Shown: positions 10,701-22,032 of the stretch, piece after piece
How positions within the stretch are numbered: the stretch's first letter is position 1
Layout: every line of letters begins with the position of its first letter
Assembly: GCA_009733575.1 (NCBI GenBank)
Contig: ML769416.1
Coordinates: forward strand, 291,999 to 355,998
Length of the DNA: 64,000 nt
Source of the DNA: Gymnopus androsaceus JB14
Lineage: Eukaryota > Basidiomycota > Agaricomycetes > Agaricales > Omphalotaceae
Direction of reading: 5' to 3'
The notes under the pieces: model-generated
The model's input: the letters and a program-made list of their open reading frames with translations, nothing else
Told to the model about the DNA's origin: nothing
The model's database searches: none
Program-made: the position numbers and the translations under genes

Positions 10701-11330
10701 CCATACAGACCGTCATCTGTATTTGAGTCTGCCCACGGAAGACTACCTGTGCTTCTGTCTAAATGTTGTATTCTCTGTACACGTATGCCATCGTCTCAGT
10801 CTTCTTGTATTTTTCTTTCTTTATGTGCCTGCGTTTTGGGGTCTCTATTATCTTACTTTGTGTCACGGCGTAGCTGGTTTTTAACTTAAAGCTCTACTGT
10901 TGACCACCCTTGTACTATATCATTTGTGCCGTCGATATTTATTCAAATAAGTAATGTCAAAGCAAGGAATACAAAGTATATAAGTCTGATTCGGAGTGTG
11001 GTATGCTATGATTATTTGAAAGGTGACGAAGGCGAGTCTAAAATCAAAGCTCGATGAACATAATGTTCCCTCCTCGAGTTCATACAAAAACAGGTAGTAC
11101 CAATATTAAAACATTAAGTAGGCGTAATAGTATTAGCTCGTGAACATCATGCAAACGTGAATCATGCGCGTAGAGTAAATAAAGGTCGTGAATAAAAAAG
11201 AAAACCAAACTGATGGAATCCGCACGAATCATGACAAGCCAGATAACCAAGAAACTTTCGCAGAACCAGAACACCAAGAGACGCCGAGCATTACATCAAG
11301 ATTAACCGACTTCCTTTCCATATCCAGAAC
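10701..11330. other. Intergenic
   Basis: No supported gene. Short frames with strings of hydrophobic residues at 10681-10884 and 11080-11277 have no start context or conserved features. It contains the 3' flanks of both neighbours. Confidence 0.35.
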
Positions 11331-12656
11331 CTATCGATTCTCTTTCCCTTCCTTAGCAGCCCTCCGATGACCCTTGTAACCTTGACTTGGAATGCGATTC
11401 GGAATGGGCTTCTCGAGGGTATGCCACATTGAACCCCACCTTGTACCTTGCTCCAATGGACCGAGATGGCATTCTTCCAAATGAGAGATGCTAGGAATGC
11501 GTGTAGCTCCCGTATGATTCTGCGAGGAGTGCCCAAATGGATAGTACTGACGATGCGTCTTCGAGGGAGAAAGATCCTTCGATAAATATGATGCGCTAAT
11601 AGGCGAGGCAGAGGAATGTTCGGATGAAAGTTGAGAGTTGGACCGGGAGGCGCTGCTGTCCGCGTTTGTACATAACTGAGACAACGGAGAGCGCGAAGAG
11701 AGCGACATGAACGGGCCTCGAGCACCGATTTTATTCAGAGTCGAAGAGGAGAGCATCGACATCGACATGCGTGCTTCCTGAGCGAGGGCGTACGTCGTCT
11801 TCATCTTTGTGCCAGTAATACTCGTTTGACTAGGTTTTCGAGTCTCGGGGAAAATGCATACTAGACGTGAATCCTCTCGGGCGCGAGCGTATCCGTCCTG
11901 GGAGCTCAGGACCGAATCTGATTGAATCCATTCGAATATCTCTTTAGGCGATGTCGATGGAGGAGAGCACAAAGCCGGAATCGCGTTCAGAGCGAACGCT
12001 GGCATGGGTAATGGAGGAAGTACGGGAGCAACAGAGCTGATACGTGTAAACATGGCTGAATCTGGGTTTCGGGTGGTCGATGAGGACAAGGGACTCGGAT
12101 CTCGCTGGCGTGAGTGATGAAAGCGATAAAGATACAATGAGCTAGGCGGTTCATCTGGGAGAAGGTGGGCCTTTTCTTGCGAATCAGGAAGCCGAGTTGA
12201 GAATCGTTTATTTGCATTGACGGTGGGTTTCGTGAAGGAAAAGGGCTGAGTCTTGGGTCTAAGCTGCAGTTTGAGCGGTTTCAACTTGTTGTATCTCTTA
12301 TCACAGATGTCTTCTTTTGTCTAAAAGTATATTTAGCAACCCAAACTATGGAACTGAGCTGAGCGATATGGCTCGCTCGCCATAGAGAAGAAAAAAAAAG
12401 AGACACAGACCGTTACAAACTGGGCTCGCCCAAGTCCAAAATCAATGATACTTTTCCTCGTTTTCCAGCAGATGAACACGAAAAGACCCAGAGCGATAAG
12501 AATTCCAATTCCTGCGGCACTTAGTATTATAGTTGGATGAACATTGAACGAATGGAGAGGATTCTTCAAATGCGACGTGACTAAAGGCAAAGACGAGGAC
12601 GATTTGGAAGATAGAGATGTAGTATCCGAGACAATGGGATTCTCGATGGCGACCAT
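11331..12656 (-). CDS. Single-pass membrane protein with Ser-rich cytosolic tail
   Basis: Two exons give 409 aa: 12656-12417 and 12320-11331, joined in phase 0 (GTAACG ... CTTTTAG). Residues about 1-38 are a Ser/Thr-rich extracellular stub, followed by one membrane helix (IILSAAGIGILIALGLFVFI) and CWKTRKS. The remaining 330 residues are low-complexity and rich in Ser, Pro and Arg with many SP/TP sites. There is no signal peptide; topology with the short end outside is inferred from the stub and the basic residues after the helix. This architecture (short stub, one helix, long disordered tail) is common among uncharacterised Agaricomycete membrane proteins. The gene is divergent from the F-box gene starting at 12792, with a 135-bp gap that must hold both promoters. 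Confidence 0.75.
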
Positions 12657-12791
12657 AGTAACGACAGTAAGGTAGGTTGTGGTTGGAGCAGAGAGAAATA
12701 GGCGCGAGCGCTAACTTATGTGGCGCTCTTTTATGTGGCGCTCTTTTTCGCCATGTGCAAGCCATGTGTATACATGCGCTTTGGCTCTTGG

Positions 12792-15168
12792 ATGTTACAC
12801 TCACTCCCTCTAGAGCTTTTGCACAAAATCGGAAGCGAGGTAAGTAACCAACTTGAAATCTCTCAACTGGAAAAATCACTTATTCACGCTCGTAGACCCC
12901 TCGACTTGAAGACAGGAAAAGCCTCCGTCGGAGATGTTCGTTGTTCGGAAACGCATTCAAAGCTCAAGTCTTAGCAGAAGTAACCCTTAACATTCATAGC
13001 GATAACTTGGAGCCAGGAATCGGCCTACTACAAGCTCTTGTAGACGATAACTTAAAGGAATCATCTCAGTCGGATTCAGGATCCGGCATTTCCAAGTACA
13101 TACGAGCTCTGTACATCGACTCACTCTCCCCATCATTTTCGCTCGAGTCCGATGGGAATTTCGCAGAGCGACTGAGGAAGATGCCAAACATCTATTTTTT
13201 GCGACAGATTCAGACTAAGGCATGGGTGCAAACCACTGAACCGCAGCTTCTGTCGGAATCCATTTCTACAGCAGAGATGAAGCTAAAGTTATTACTGGAA
13301 CCTGCATTGAGGTCTCTTACTATTCTAGATACAGTTCGGTATGTGCCATGATAAATGCTCTATCTACCATGTCAGAGATAAGCTTACACACATCTCAGAT
13401 GGAAATGGCACTGGAAAGACTGTGACTGGACCTTGAATGTCATATTGACATCGTTGTCAACTCTGGATCTTCGTCACAATCTCAAAGAGTTTACATTTCA
13501 CTATCAGCCTCCACTAGATGAGGGTTACATCCCTATTTCCTTACCCAATTTCCACAATCTCCAAATCCTATCTTTATCTGCATCTGCTCGTGCTGTTGTC
13601 AATTCCCTAATCCAACAACCACTGATATCCACTGCTTCTTTCACCACACTCCATCTGCAGGGGGAGATACTTTCACGGCTCCACTTGGAGAGAACCATCC
13701 CTCCCACCATCTCTGTCCTGGGCTTGCATGGAATACTCTTTGACATTCACCAGTTAATTACCCATGGAAATCTCACCTCACTTGACATTGGCCATTCAAT
13801 AGTACACGAAGCAGACTTCGACTCATTATGGAATGCTTTCTCTATCAACCAGATCCACCTCTGCAGCCTTATCATACGCTTAGGGCCGCGTGAGGGTCCA
13901 AATGTGGATTCCTTGCTAGATTACCTCCAATCCTATTCTGGATTGGAAGTACTTTCTCTGCATGGCCCTTTATCCTATACACAGGACTATGACAATCTTG
14001 CACATTGCTTTTACTCAGATATCCTACCAAAGCATGAGCAAACCATTGTGAAGCTGGAAGTGAAGCCATTGTATGAAAGTGTACACTGCATGCAGTAACT
14101 CATAAGTTTTCTCAACAAAGGGAAAACTTATGGAAAACAGCCAAAATGCGCTGAAAACAGAAGTTTCGGAACTACTGTACTCTTCCGACCAAGTGTTCAG
14201 TCACGCGTCACGTCGGTCCAAAATGAACAGTTCACAGCAGGGTGTCACTGATCACTTGGGGTTGTGAACACTGTGACAACCAAAATAAAAATATATTTCT
14301 CAAAAAGGTTGAAAAAATACTTTAAAAAATTCAAATTTTCCTCAATCTACATATCACAAGCCAGAAATAGTTTCAAATAAGGTAACAGGAGGATCATATT
14401 GTAAAATAAGTACAGATAACCCACTTGAATCCATTCCCAGTGAACAGTTCACAACTCAGTCACAGGTCACTGCAATCTGTGAACACTTAGAATTCTGAAC
14501 AGGGCAGGTCACGGGTCACACCCTGTGAACACTTGGTCGGAAGAGTACAGTAATGAAAGATTTTATACAAAACTTATGGAAATAAACTCCCTATTTTGGT
14601 AGTTTATTTTCATAAGTTTTTCATAAAATCCTTTCATAAGTTCAGAAACTTCTGTTTTAAGCCTTTTCCGAGTGTTTTCCATAAGTTCTTGATTTGCTCG
14701 CTTGACTTATACATTGCTGCATGCAGTGGTATGGTGTTTCGGCATACATAATGTTGAGGCATTTCGAAGGTGCAAGAAGCTGAAGTGCCTCGAGGTTAGA
14801 ATCGATCTTGACTCGACAAGTGACACTGTGGTATGAATTTTCTCTAGTTACACTCATTACTGGTGATCATAAATTTCGTAGCATCTCCTCCTGAGCATGA
14901 TATCATTCAACCTCCCAGATCTCGAAAAACTCACTCTTGGTCCTTCCCGAGGCCGGAATATCCGTGGTTTCATATTAATGCTAGAGATGTACCAACTCGT
15001 ATTCCTCAGAAGCGGCAACTCCTGTGTGAGTCGGTTGATAATTTCGCTTCCTCACAGGTAGCTCTTGGTTCTTCGGGTGGCGAAGTGCTCAAATGGGTGA
15101 AAATCTACGTATGGAATGAAGGCATGCCCGGAGTTGATGAGGAGAGGACGCGATGGAGCCCGGTGTAA
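12792..15168 (+). CDS. F-box/LRR-type protein with a transposon-filled intron
   Basis: Exons: 12792-12839, 12896-13338, 13399-14080, 14759-about 14830, about 14881-15028, then 15061-15168. The first exon encodes MLHSLPLELLHKIGSE, a short F-box; leucine-rich repeat-like strands follow (LSTLDLRHNLKEFTFHYQP, LTSLDIGHSI, LEVLSLHGPL, CKKLKCLEVRIDLDS, DLEKLTLG). Such proteins recruit substrates to SCF ubiquitin ligases; the substrate is unknown. The intron 14081-14758 is 678 nt, but 631 nt of it is an insertion with one target-site copy; without it the intron is 47 nt and phase 0 is kept. The last intron (about 15029-15060) would be only 32 nt, so the 3' end is less certain. Without splicing at 14081 the frame stops at 14098. 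Confidence 0.7.
14097..14716. mobile_element. 620-bp MITE inside an F-box gene intron (outer element)
   Basis: It is flanked by CTGCATGCAGT on both sides (14086-14096 and 14717-14727), a palindromic target. The ends are imperfect inverted repeats over roughly 70 bp; the best-conserved part is AACTTATGGAAAACA with AAAACAGAAGTTTC further in. It carries no coding sequence and contains a second, complete MITE. A 9-11 bp duplication fits MULE-like elements; this is inference. Confidence 0.75.
14175..14550. mobile_element. 376-bp MITE nested in the outer MITE, TA target
   Basis: Left end CTGTACTCTTCCGACCAAGT and the reverse complement of the right end are identical for about 25 bp (to GTTCA). The TA dinucleotide is duplicated at both borders (14173-14174 and 14551-14552). 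The inside is filled with GTGAACA/TGTTCAC and GTCAC motifs on both strands. The TA target suggests Tc1/mariner-type mobilisation. Confidence 0.8.
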
Positions 15169-16120
15169 GTATCAGCAAGGCATGAGCAGCCTACATTATC
15201 CGATACAGGTAGAAGTGCCAAGTCGACGTTTGGGGGTACTCATAAACCGTTCCCCATCGCATTACATCTCATGTTTGCGCCTCTCCCGGTCATTAGGCTT
15301 ACATGCGAGTAACCGTGTAACTTCTACGCGCCTACCGCCGAAAGAGAGATAGAGGCCAAGGGCGGTTTTGTACAACCCTCTCCTTACTCAAGGACAGTAA
15401 GGTCAATTATCTTGGCATTTCGCAAGAATTCAGAAGTCTGTACATATACACCGCGATTTGTTACCACCGCCGGGGTAACATAGATTGTACGCGTCAACAC
15501 ATCGGCGGTCTCCCTCACTGCACGATTTCAAGGAGAGATTTAGAGTCTTGGCCGGTTTGACCGATGGCAGAGCCGATCTACGTCATCCGCATTTACACAG
15601 GAGGTGGCCGGCCGGTCACCCTGAACGGATCGTCAATTGATGAGTTTTCCCATCGAAACTTTCTCATCTGCTATTCTTCTTTCTCTTCTCTCTTCTCTGT
15701 TGTTTAGTTCCTCGACCTCGACACTTCGACGTCTCTCTTCTGGCCCTGCGTCGCTAGCTCCACGCTCATTTGCACAACCTACGTTCTTTGATTCGGCTCT
15801 TATAGGGTATAGAGACCCTACACCGTTATATTTTCTACACAAATCCTTGTAGAAACACACCTCCTTGTTGAACAGTCGACTCTTAGCTGAGTCCAGTGAC
15901 CACGAGCAATCGCCTTCGAAAAAGCTATTGGCCTTAGATTCGTCGCAGTGTAAGGAATTTATCTTAAAATATGCCTCGTTCACATGGTACGCCTTTGATT
16001 CCATACTGACGAGCTATATACTCACTATTGATCTGTAAAGCACCCCGCCTTCATCGCTTACCGCAACGCTTAGACTATACCCTCATACCCGCACCTTTAG
16101 GTACGCCCATCTTAACGATC
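15169..16120. other. Intergenic, no gene supported
   Basis: Several short frames exist on both strands (for example 15633-16004 minus, 15637-15852 plus). They overlap in antisense and have no domain. A small first exon of the gene at 16121 could lie here, but I could not place it. Confidence 0.35.
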
Positions 16121-16570
16121 ATAAATAAGCGCATTAATCGATCCTTGGACAGACCTATCCCTACCGCTCGTGTCAGAAAAGTCTCCACTTCCAGCTATTA
16201 TCGTCACACCCTCCTCGCCTTCCTCTGCGCAGGATTTCAGCATTGCCTTCCTGGCACCTCCAAAGGAACCCGGGTTTTTTGAACGACTCGTAGCCAGAGT
16301 CCAGTTAGTGCTAAATCTCTTTCTCTTCTATATATTCCGACCTAAATATTTTGCAGATGGACTAAAGCCTCTGCTGAATCCAAATCCAGCTCTACCGGCA
16401 TTCGCGCCCAGACTGCGAGGACCCTCCTGATCATCTTCCTGATCCTCTTCGTCATGCTCACCCACGTCGTGACGCACCGGATGGCACAGACTTCTAGGCG
16501 ACCGACATTTAGATTTCTCAGTGCAAGATGCACCGATGGATGGCGTAGATGTTTTGGAAGGGCTGCATGA
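16121..16570 (+). CDS. Small predicted membrane protein (partial model)
   Basis: Two exons are supported: about 16121-16292 and 16357-16570. The first reads ALIDPWTDLSLPLVSEKSPL and ends PGFFERLVARV. The donor GTTAGT and acceptor TTTTGCAG join it in phase 2 to WTKASAESKSSSTGIRAQTA followed by one membrane helix, RTLLIIFLILFVMLTHVV, then a basic tail. The initiating exon was not found. A different plus frame from 16473 to 16748 encodes a striking His-Gly-rich acidic stretch (FGHGHGHKLGAHGHGHAHGG then AEEEEEDAKRDF). It may be the true C-terminus reached by a splice or indel I could not resolve. His-Gly repeats suggest metal binding, unproven. Confidence 0.4.
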
Positions 16571-16748
16571 AGGATTTGGTCCCAGTATTCCATCTGCAGC
16601 ATTTGGACATGGTCACGGCCATAAACTCGGAGCCCATGGACATGGACATGCTCACGGAGGCTGGTTTGATCTCAGCCACTACTGGGGAGATGACCGGGCT
16701 GAGGAGGAGGAGGAGGATGCTAAAAGGGATTTCATTGTTTTGGTTTGA

Positions 16749-17307
16749 GGTACTGCGGACTCGAGAGTTGGATGCTATTACGAGACCACTTTGATCGCAC
16801 CTGCTTCTCTATGCTCTTGCCCTCCATCGGTGTTACAATTCGTCTCTGCATCCTTCGTATGCTCTTCGACCTCTTAACCGTGTTTCCTGCTCCTCTCTCC
16901 CTCGTGCTACCTCGCGTTTCACACTACCTCCTACCTCTTCTGCTCCCTCTGCCCTCCGGTGGAACCATCTTGTCTGTTTGGTCTTATTCGGGTATATATC
17001 TTTTGTGCGTTTAAATCTTATACTTATCCTGCGTTCTGCATTGTCGTTGTTATCCGTTATTCAATTATCATCAATCATCATTCTTATCAACACAGTTAAC
17101 CGTTGACGACCTGTTGTGCGAGAATTCACCATCAAACAGAGCGACGCGCGCTACACACATCCCCCGTGGCAATTCAGACGTGCAATTGAGCGCTAACTTG
17201 AACAGTGAACACCACGAAAATTCTATCCTCGATTCTACCTCCTCAAATTGCAGTTTGCGATTGAGCTTTGGTATTCCTTCTAGTATCGACAACAGAAGGA
17301 CGTCGAA
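16749..17307. other. Intergenic / promoter of the following pseudogene
   Basis: T-rich and pyrimidine-rich with no supported gene. Short frames at 16745-17014 are low complexity. Confidence 0.35.
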
Positions 17308-18070
17308 ATGGATCAGGGCATTCAGCTTCGGACGAATGTGGATTTCGCAGCAGTACGAAGAAAACTAGGCCTGGATCATGAATCAGCGGTGCAATCGGCA
17401 GGAATACTCGGCGGATATTGGCAAAGACCTTGAAGATTGCGAAGCCGAGGTTACATCGACTCCAGTCCGAGATTCATTACCTACTACAGTCCCGCTTGAT
17501 TTTTCTACAAAATTCAGCCAGCGTTGGGAACAATACAAGCTGTGCTTGCAGTCTCTCATGTCGTCTATTCGCAAACTCTCCAATGAAAAAGCCTTTTTTG
17601 CATTTTTTAATTGTGCATGCGGTAGTATACTAAACGAGCTCACGTCGAAAGTTTGCTGGGTTGATCAGTCGTTTATGTTCGCACTGGAATCTTCCAAAGC
17701 ATACACTGGCATGCTACTCCTCGCAATAGCTAAAAGATCCTCCTCATTCCTAATTCTAGACGTTTATTCTCGAATCTTCACGGCAAGCTCTGCTCTCGCT
17801 GGATACCCGGGCCTTGGCATGATGCAGGCACATAACCTGGCTTGTGCTGCTCTTAGCGAAGACCGTAACCACTGGAAGCGCTTTTCGGTGGGGAATCCAG
17901 GTGCTGCTCGATCGGATTTGGGAAATAAGATAGCTTGCCTACGCTCCGTGTTCACCAATCGAGGCCTGGACGAAGTATATAGAATACTGTCGCATCTTAT
18001 TGATAATACTACTGAAGTCGTTACGTACTTAGGTCATTCCGCTCATAGCTTATCCCGGGGACAAAGCTGA
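17308..18070 (+). pseudogene. F-box protein pseudogene, paralogue of the gene at 27114
   Basis: From ATG 17308 one frame reads MDQGIQLRTNVDFAAVRRKL and SAVQSAGILG, matching QLRTNVDLMEIRSRL and CAVQSEEEISGIL of the gene at 27114. It then breaks; the match resumes in another frame at about 17425 (DIGKDLEDCEAEVTS against DRDLDDCKAETS). It continues through SSIRKLSNEKAFFAFFNCAC (against SPIRRLPNETLLLIFDFAC) and LNELTSKVCWVDQSFM, down to a stop at 18070. The F-box core is degraded (LPNE to LSNE, LLLIFDF to FFAFFNC). The last part, LACAALSEDRNHWKRFSVGN, matches LAMCATLARCSTRWKKLRVD. So this is a truncated, frameshifted paralogue. Confidence 0.8.
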
Positions 18071-18087
18071 ATGACCAAATTGTAACC

Positions 18088-20392
18088 CTACATCTTTGCC
18101 ATTACAACCACTGGCGGAGTAACACCTCCTCCACTAGCTGTCACATCGACCTCCGTATCCGTGCTTGTACCCAAAAACCACTCGGCTGCTCTCCTCACCT
18201 CATCCAACCACTCCTCCACCACCTGCTTCTTATACACATTTTCGTCCCAGAAAACGTTGAGCCGGAGCTGTCCTCGTGCGGTGGCAGCACCAAGGTAAAG
18301 CTCCGCCGGCCGACAGCGAAGGCGGGTGGTAGATCGAATGAGATGGAGAGTCGGAGGATGGGAGGAGGGAGTAGAGGAAGTGCATTTGGACCCGGAGGAT
18401 GATGTTGAGGCGCGGGGATAATATGGCGGTACTAGACGATCAGACTGCACGCCGAGGAATGAATATATATATTAGCAACTTCGTCTAGAACGACATTCAA
18501 TACGCTCACATTTCCAAAGCTTGACCCTCCATGTGTCGAAACAGCTCCCCCCACTATCTGAGACTGTTCTTGTGCTGGGATTGGGGAACCAGTAGGACTT
18601 CTTTTACCGCCTACATCTCTCCAAGCAAGTGCCCCTGCCCGACTCCACTCAATCCTTTCAGGCATCCTCCCCAGACCCACGTCCAAGAACCTCGGATGCC
18701 GGAACAGCTCTGACGCTTGTGTTCTAATTAAATTACACCGTAGAAGAAATCGCTTCCTGGAAAGCATCTTCTCAAAAGGCGGTAGTACGACATCCATATT
18801 GGTATCAACGGTCTTGTCAGATCCACTTTGATGACTAGTAGCAGCAAGAGATACCGATGATCCATCGCCATCTGCCAAAAGTCCTGACTCTCCAAGTGGC
18901 ATAAACGGCAATGTGAAGAAGAAAAAAGTTATACTCAAACTAACATTCTCCGCCCCGCCAGCAGCATACCACTCCCTATCAAGATAAGGCCGTAAATTTG
19001 CTGGACCGGCAGTTAACATGGGCTGGCGACGGCGATACGTCCACTCGTCGTCGTCGATATCTTCCTCTTTACTCAGGGTGGAATTAGCATCGTCTAGTTG
19101 CTTTTTTCTCCGAGCCAGAGTCCGCAACCGCCTGCGCAACAAAACACGAGTGGCAGCGATTTGACCTAGGACAGGGTGTGCGTTCCCGAATGTGATTCCG
19201 AGATCTTTACATCCCCGAAGGATACGGATAGTCTGTGCTGGGGTGAAGACATAGCTTATGTTGGACGATTTGGCTGGAGTAAGAGAAGTCGAGGTATGGA
19301 GTAGGCGAGGAAGGGTGTGACCACCCTACGCGTTGAATGTGAATTCAAGGTACAAACGTATGAAAGAATTCAAGCTTACCGTCTTCTTCGCATTCCTTAA
19401 GGCAGATAACACCTTGCCTAGCACTCGGTGCCACCTCCGCCTAGCCCTAGGATAGCCGGGCTTCTCATCTGGGCAGAGCGCTTCAGAGGCAACACTTATC
19501 CTGAGGCGTTTCTCCAATGCTTCAAAATTAGACTTCCTCTCCGGGTCTGTGGGTGCGCCAACATTTAGAGTCATCGACCCACGGGAAAGTAGATCCAAAA
19601 ACCCAGACAATAGCGTCGAGTTTCCTACGCCGTCTGTGATCAGATGTGCGAGGTTAATCATAACATGGAACGTCGATGCACAATCTGTACGTCGGATGAA
19701 AAGGATGCATGCGGGGAGGGCGTTTGATAGGATTCTCGAAGAAGCATCTTCATAATCATGATCGTATGCATCTTTCGCTTTCGCCCAAGTCCACACCTCC
19801 CGCCATCCAAATCCATTTATGATCCCTTCCTCTAGCTCTAGAACTTCCTCTTCGGACGCACAAGAGAAGAAGGTCACCTCCCGTGGATGTGCGTGCGGAG
19901 GCTCTGAGGTGTACAAACGCGCGGAGTCGACGATGAAATATACTTCTTCATCTTTTTTTGTTTCGACGGAGGAGTCTTCGGTTCCGTCGGTTTTTGCTAG
20001 AGGTGCAGATGTAAGGGTGTTAGGGGATGAGGAACGGCTAGTTCGGCGTTCTTCAATTCTTGCACCGAGCAGAGGATACTGTGTCTTTAGTGCTACCCAT
20101 GCTGCGCGGACGTTGGCTTCGCTTTGGATCTAAGAAAAAGTAATTTATAAAACTGAGCCAATAAATAGTAGCCTAAACTTACATTAGTGTGACTCGAGTC
20201 AGAGTCCGTTGTTTCTTTAACGACAGCATGCTGCAGCGTATCTGCTGTTCCGCGATATACGCTGTCCCAGTAGAACCCAAGCTCGTTCGAGCCTAGGAGA
20301 CGTTCGTAGTAACGTTGTTCACTTGCAGAGGTTGTGCTAGAGTTATTTCCGCTGGTGGAATTGCGTATCGTCCATTCGGAAAATGAAGACAT
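18088..20392 (-). CDS. HxxxDG acyltransferase (condensation / alcohol-acetyltransferase-like)
   Basis: Four exons fit exactly and encode 710 aa: 20392-20183, 20129-19380, 19325-18510, 18444-18088. The hallmark is NLAHLITDGVGN (exon 2), the HxxxDG catalytic motif of the chloramphenicol-acetyltransferase / condensation-domain / BAHD superfamily, in which the His deprotonates the acceptor. The N-terminus (YYERLLGSNELGFYWDSVYR) and the closing strand with the LNVFWDENVYKKQVVEEWLD helix also fit this fold. It would transfer an acyl group from CoA or a carrier to an alcohol or amine; the substrate is not readable. No carrier or adenylation domain is adjacent. It lies tail-to-tail with the F-box pseudogene at 18070 and upstream of a methyltransferase on the same strand. 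Confidence 0.8.
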
Positions 20393-20611
20393 CCTGCCTA
20401 GGCCTGAGATTTGGGGTCAGAATCAAAAAGCAAAGTGAACGGTGAGAGAAAGGTGTTTTTAATTGTACCATATGATATAGATATATATCTTGCATGCATC
20501 TTCTGGGAAAAACAGAAAAACAGGGTCGGATATCGAATGTTCCGCTGATAAGCGCCCGGACGCATAACTTTCACCGTACGGAACTTCCTCCCAAATTCCA
20601 TTGCATCTAGT

Positions 20612-21575
20612 TCACTTCCTCTTTGCCACAACCACCGTAGTCTTATATGGATACTCAAACACTCCTGCATCCTTATCGATCCACTTTTTCTCCTCCTTCG
20701 CCAACATCCCCTTAACCTTCTCAATCAACCTCTCATACTCCTCCTTGTTCTCCTTTGCCAGAATCGCAATATAACTCTTACTTGTGACCCTCTCTACCAA
20801 AGCCTTCTCCGTAGTCGGAATCACCCACTGGAAAGTTTCCTCTACCGGCGGTTCAAACAAGGTAGGATACTTGGGCGACACAGCAGGATCAAACGTCGCG
20901 CGCCAGAGTCCCAGACGGAATTGAGGCGAACCCGCTTCGTACTGCTCGTATAAAGGACGCAAGGAGCCGACCCAGGGCGAAGAGGGGGATTGGCTGTCTT
21001 CGAGGTTCCAAACGTAGACGACGATACCGGAGGGTTTGAGAATTCGGGCAAATTCGGCTGATGCGGCATCGTAGGCAGGATGGGCCCAGTGATAAGCCTG
21101 CGCCATAACGACTAGGTCTGCCCAGCCGTCCTCAATACCAGTAGAAGTGAAGCTTCCTTCCCTGGCTGAGATTTTGACTTGTTCTGTGTATGGTATTAGT
21201 ACAAACCATTCACGATAGCAATTCAACTGACCTGGTGCAACCACAGTCTTATCAAACTGAGCTCTCATGCCCGCACTCGGTTCTACAGCTCGAATCTCCG
21301 CCACAGAAGATGACCAATCGGGATGAGCAAGGAGCGCGCGAGTAAAAATACCAGTGCCTGCGCCGATCTCGACGATGTTCAAGGGAGGAGATCGTTCTTT
21401 GGGAATGCTTTGACGGATATGGGACAAGACGGAGGGTTGGTAGGACGGGCGCGCTCTTTAAAGAACGATTTTTAGTTTATGTACGATGCACTAGAGAGTT
21501 CTCTGATACGCACCGGTCGTAAACCTCGTTCGTACCTTCGCCAAACCCTTGCTGTGCCACAGAGTGAACGACCAT
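20612..21575 (-). CDS. Class I SAM-dependent methyltransferase
   Basis: Three exons give 285 aa in frame: 21575-21514, 21455-21232, 21183-20612. Motif I is NIVEIGAGTGIFTRALL, the glycine-rich SAM loop. The acidic end of strand beta-2 is RAVEPSAGM, and post-motif II is DGWADLVVMAQAYHW followed by EFARILKPSGIVVYVWNLED. The pattern, with AQAYHW and FARILKP, matches the Methyltransf_11 / trans-aconitate-like group widespread in fungi. Small-molecule methylation in the cytosol is the likely role; the substrate is unknown. The start MVVHSVAQQGFG at 21575 was chosen because it begins the conserved family N-terminus (Y-D-R-A-R-P-S-Y across the first intron). Confidence 0.85.
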
Positions 21576-22032
21576 TCTTCTAGATAATGTCGTTGATAAT
21601 CGATATAATGGTATTTGTTGCGGTACTAATCGATGTGATAGTGAAGAAAGTTTTCTTCTGAGATGTACTGGCTTGGGAAGAAGAGTCTGAAAAGGTCGAG
21701 TGGGGTATAGATGGAAAATCGATATCATGGGGTTATAAATAGTAAGTAATTCCAGCACGCGCGTCTAAATTCTTGAAAGTTTGGATGGTTCGTGAATCCA
21801 TACAGTACATAATGCCGTGAAATGGCGCGATAAATTTAACTGACGGCAGTTGCTCACTGTGTAGGACTAGTTTTCACGCCTGATTTTCTTGTCCCAGCTC
21901 CATCGAACGATACTCTGGAGAAAACATCGATCAAAATGTGAAGGAGATGTTCATACTTCATAAAGAGTCATAGCGTTAATTTAACAACGTCGACGTCCTT
22001 TCCCTACACTCCAGACCCTTCCTCCATCTCAT
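21576..22032. other. Intergenic
   Basis: Promoter of the methyltransferase gene (minus) and 3' flank of the membrane-protein gene (minus). No gene seen. Confidence 0.4.

Noticed and set aside
15633..16004. 123-codon minus frame with charged residues
   Set aside because: No domain, and a pyrimidine-rich plus strand explains the Arg/Glu/Lys-rich translation.
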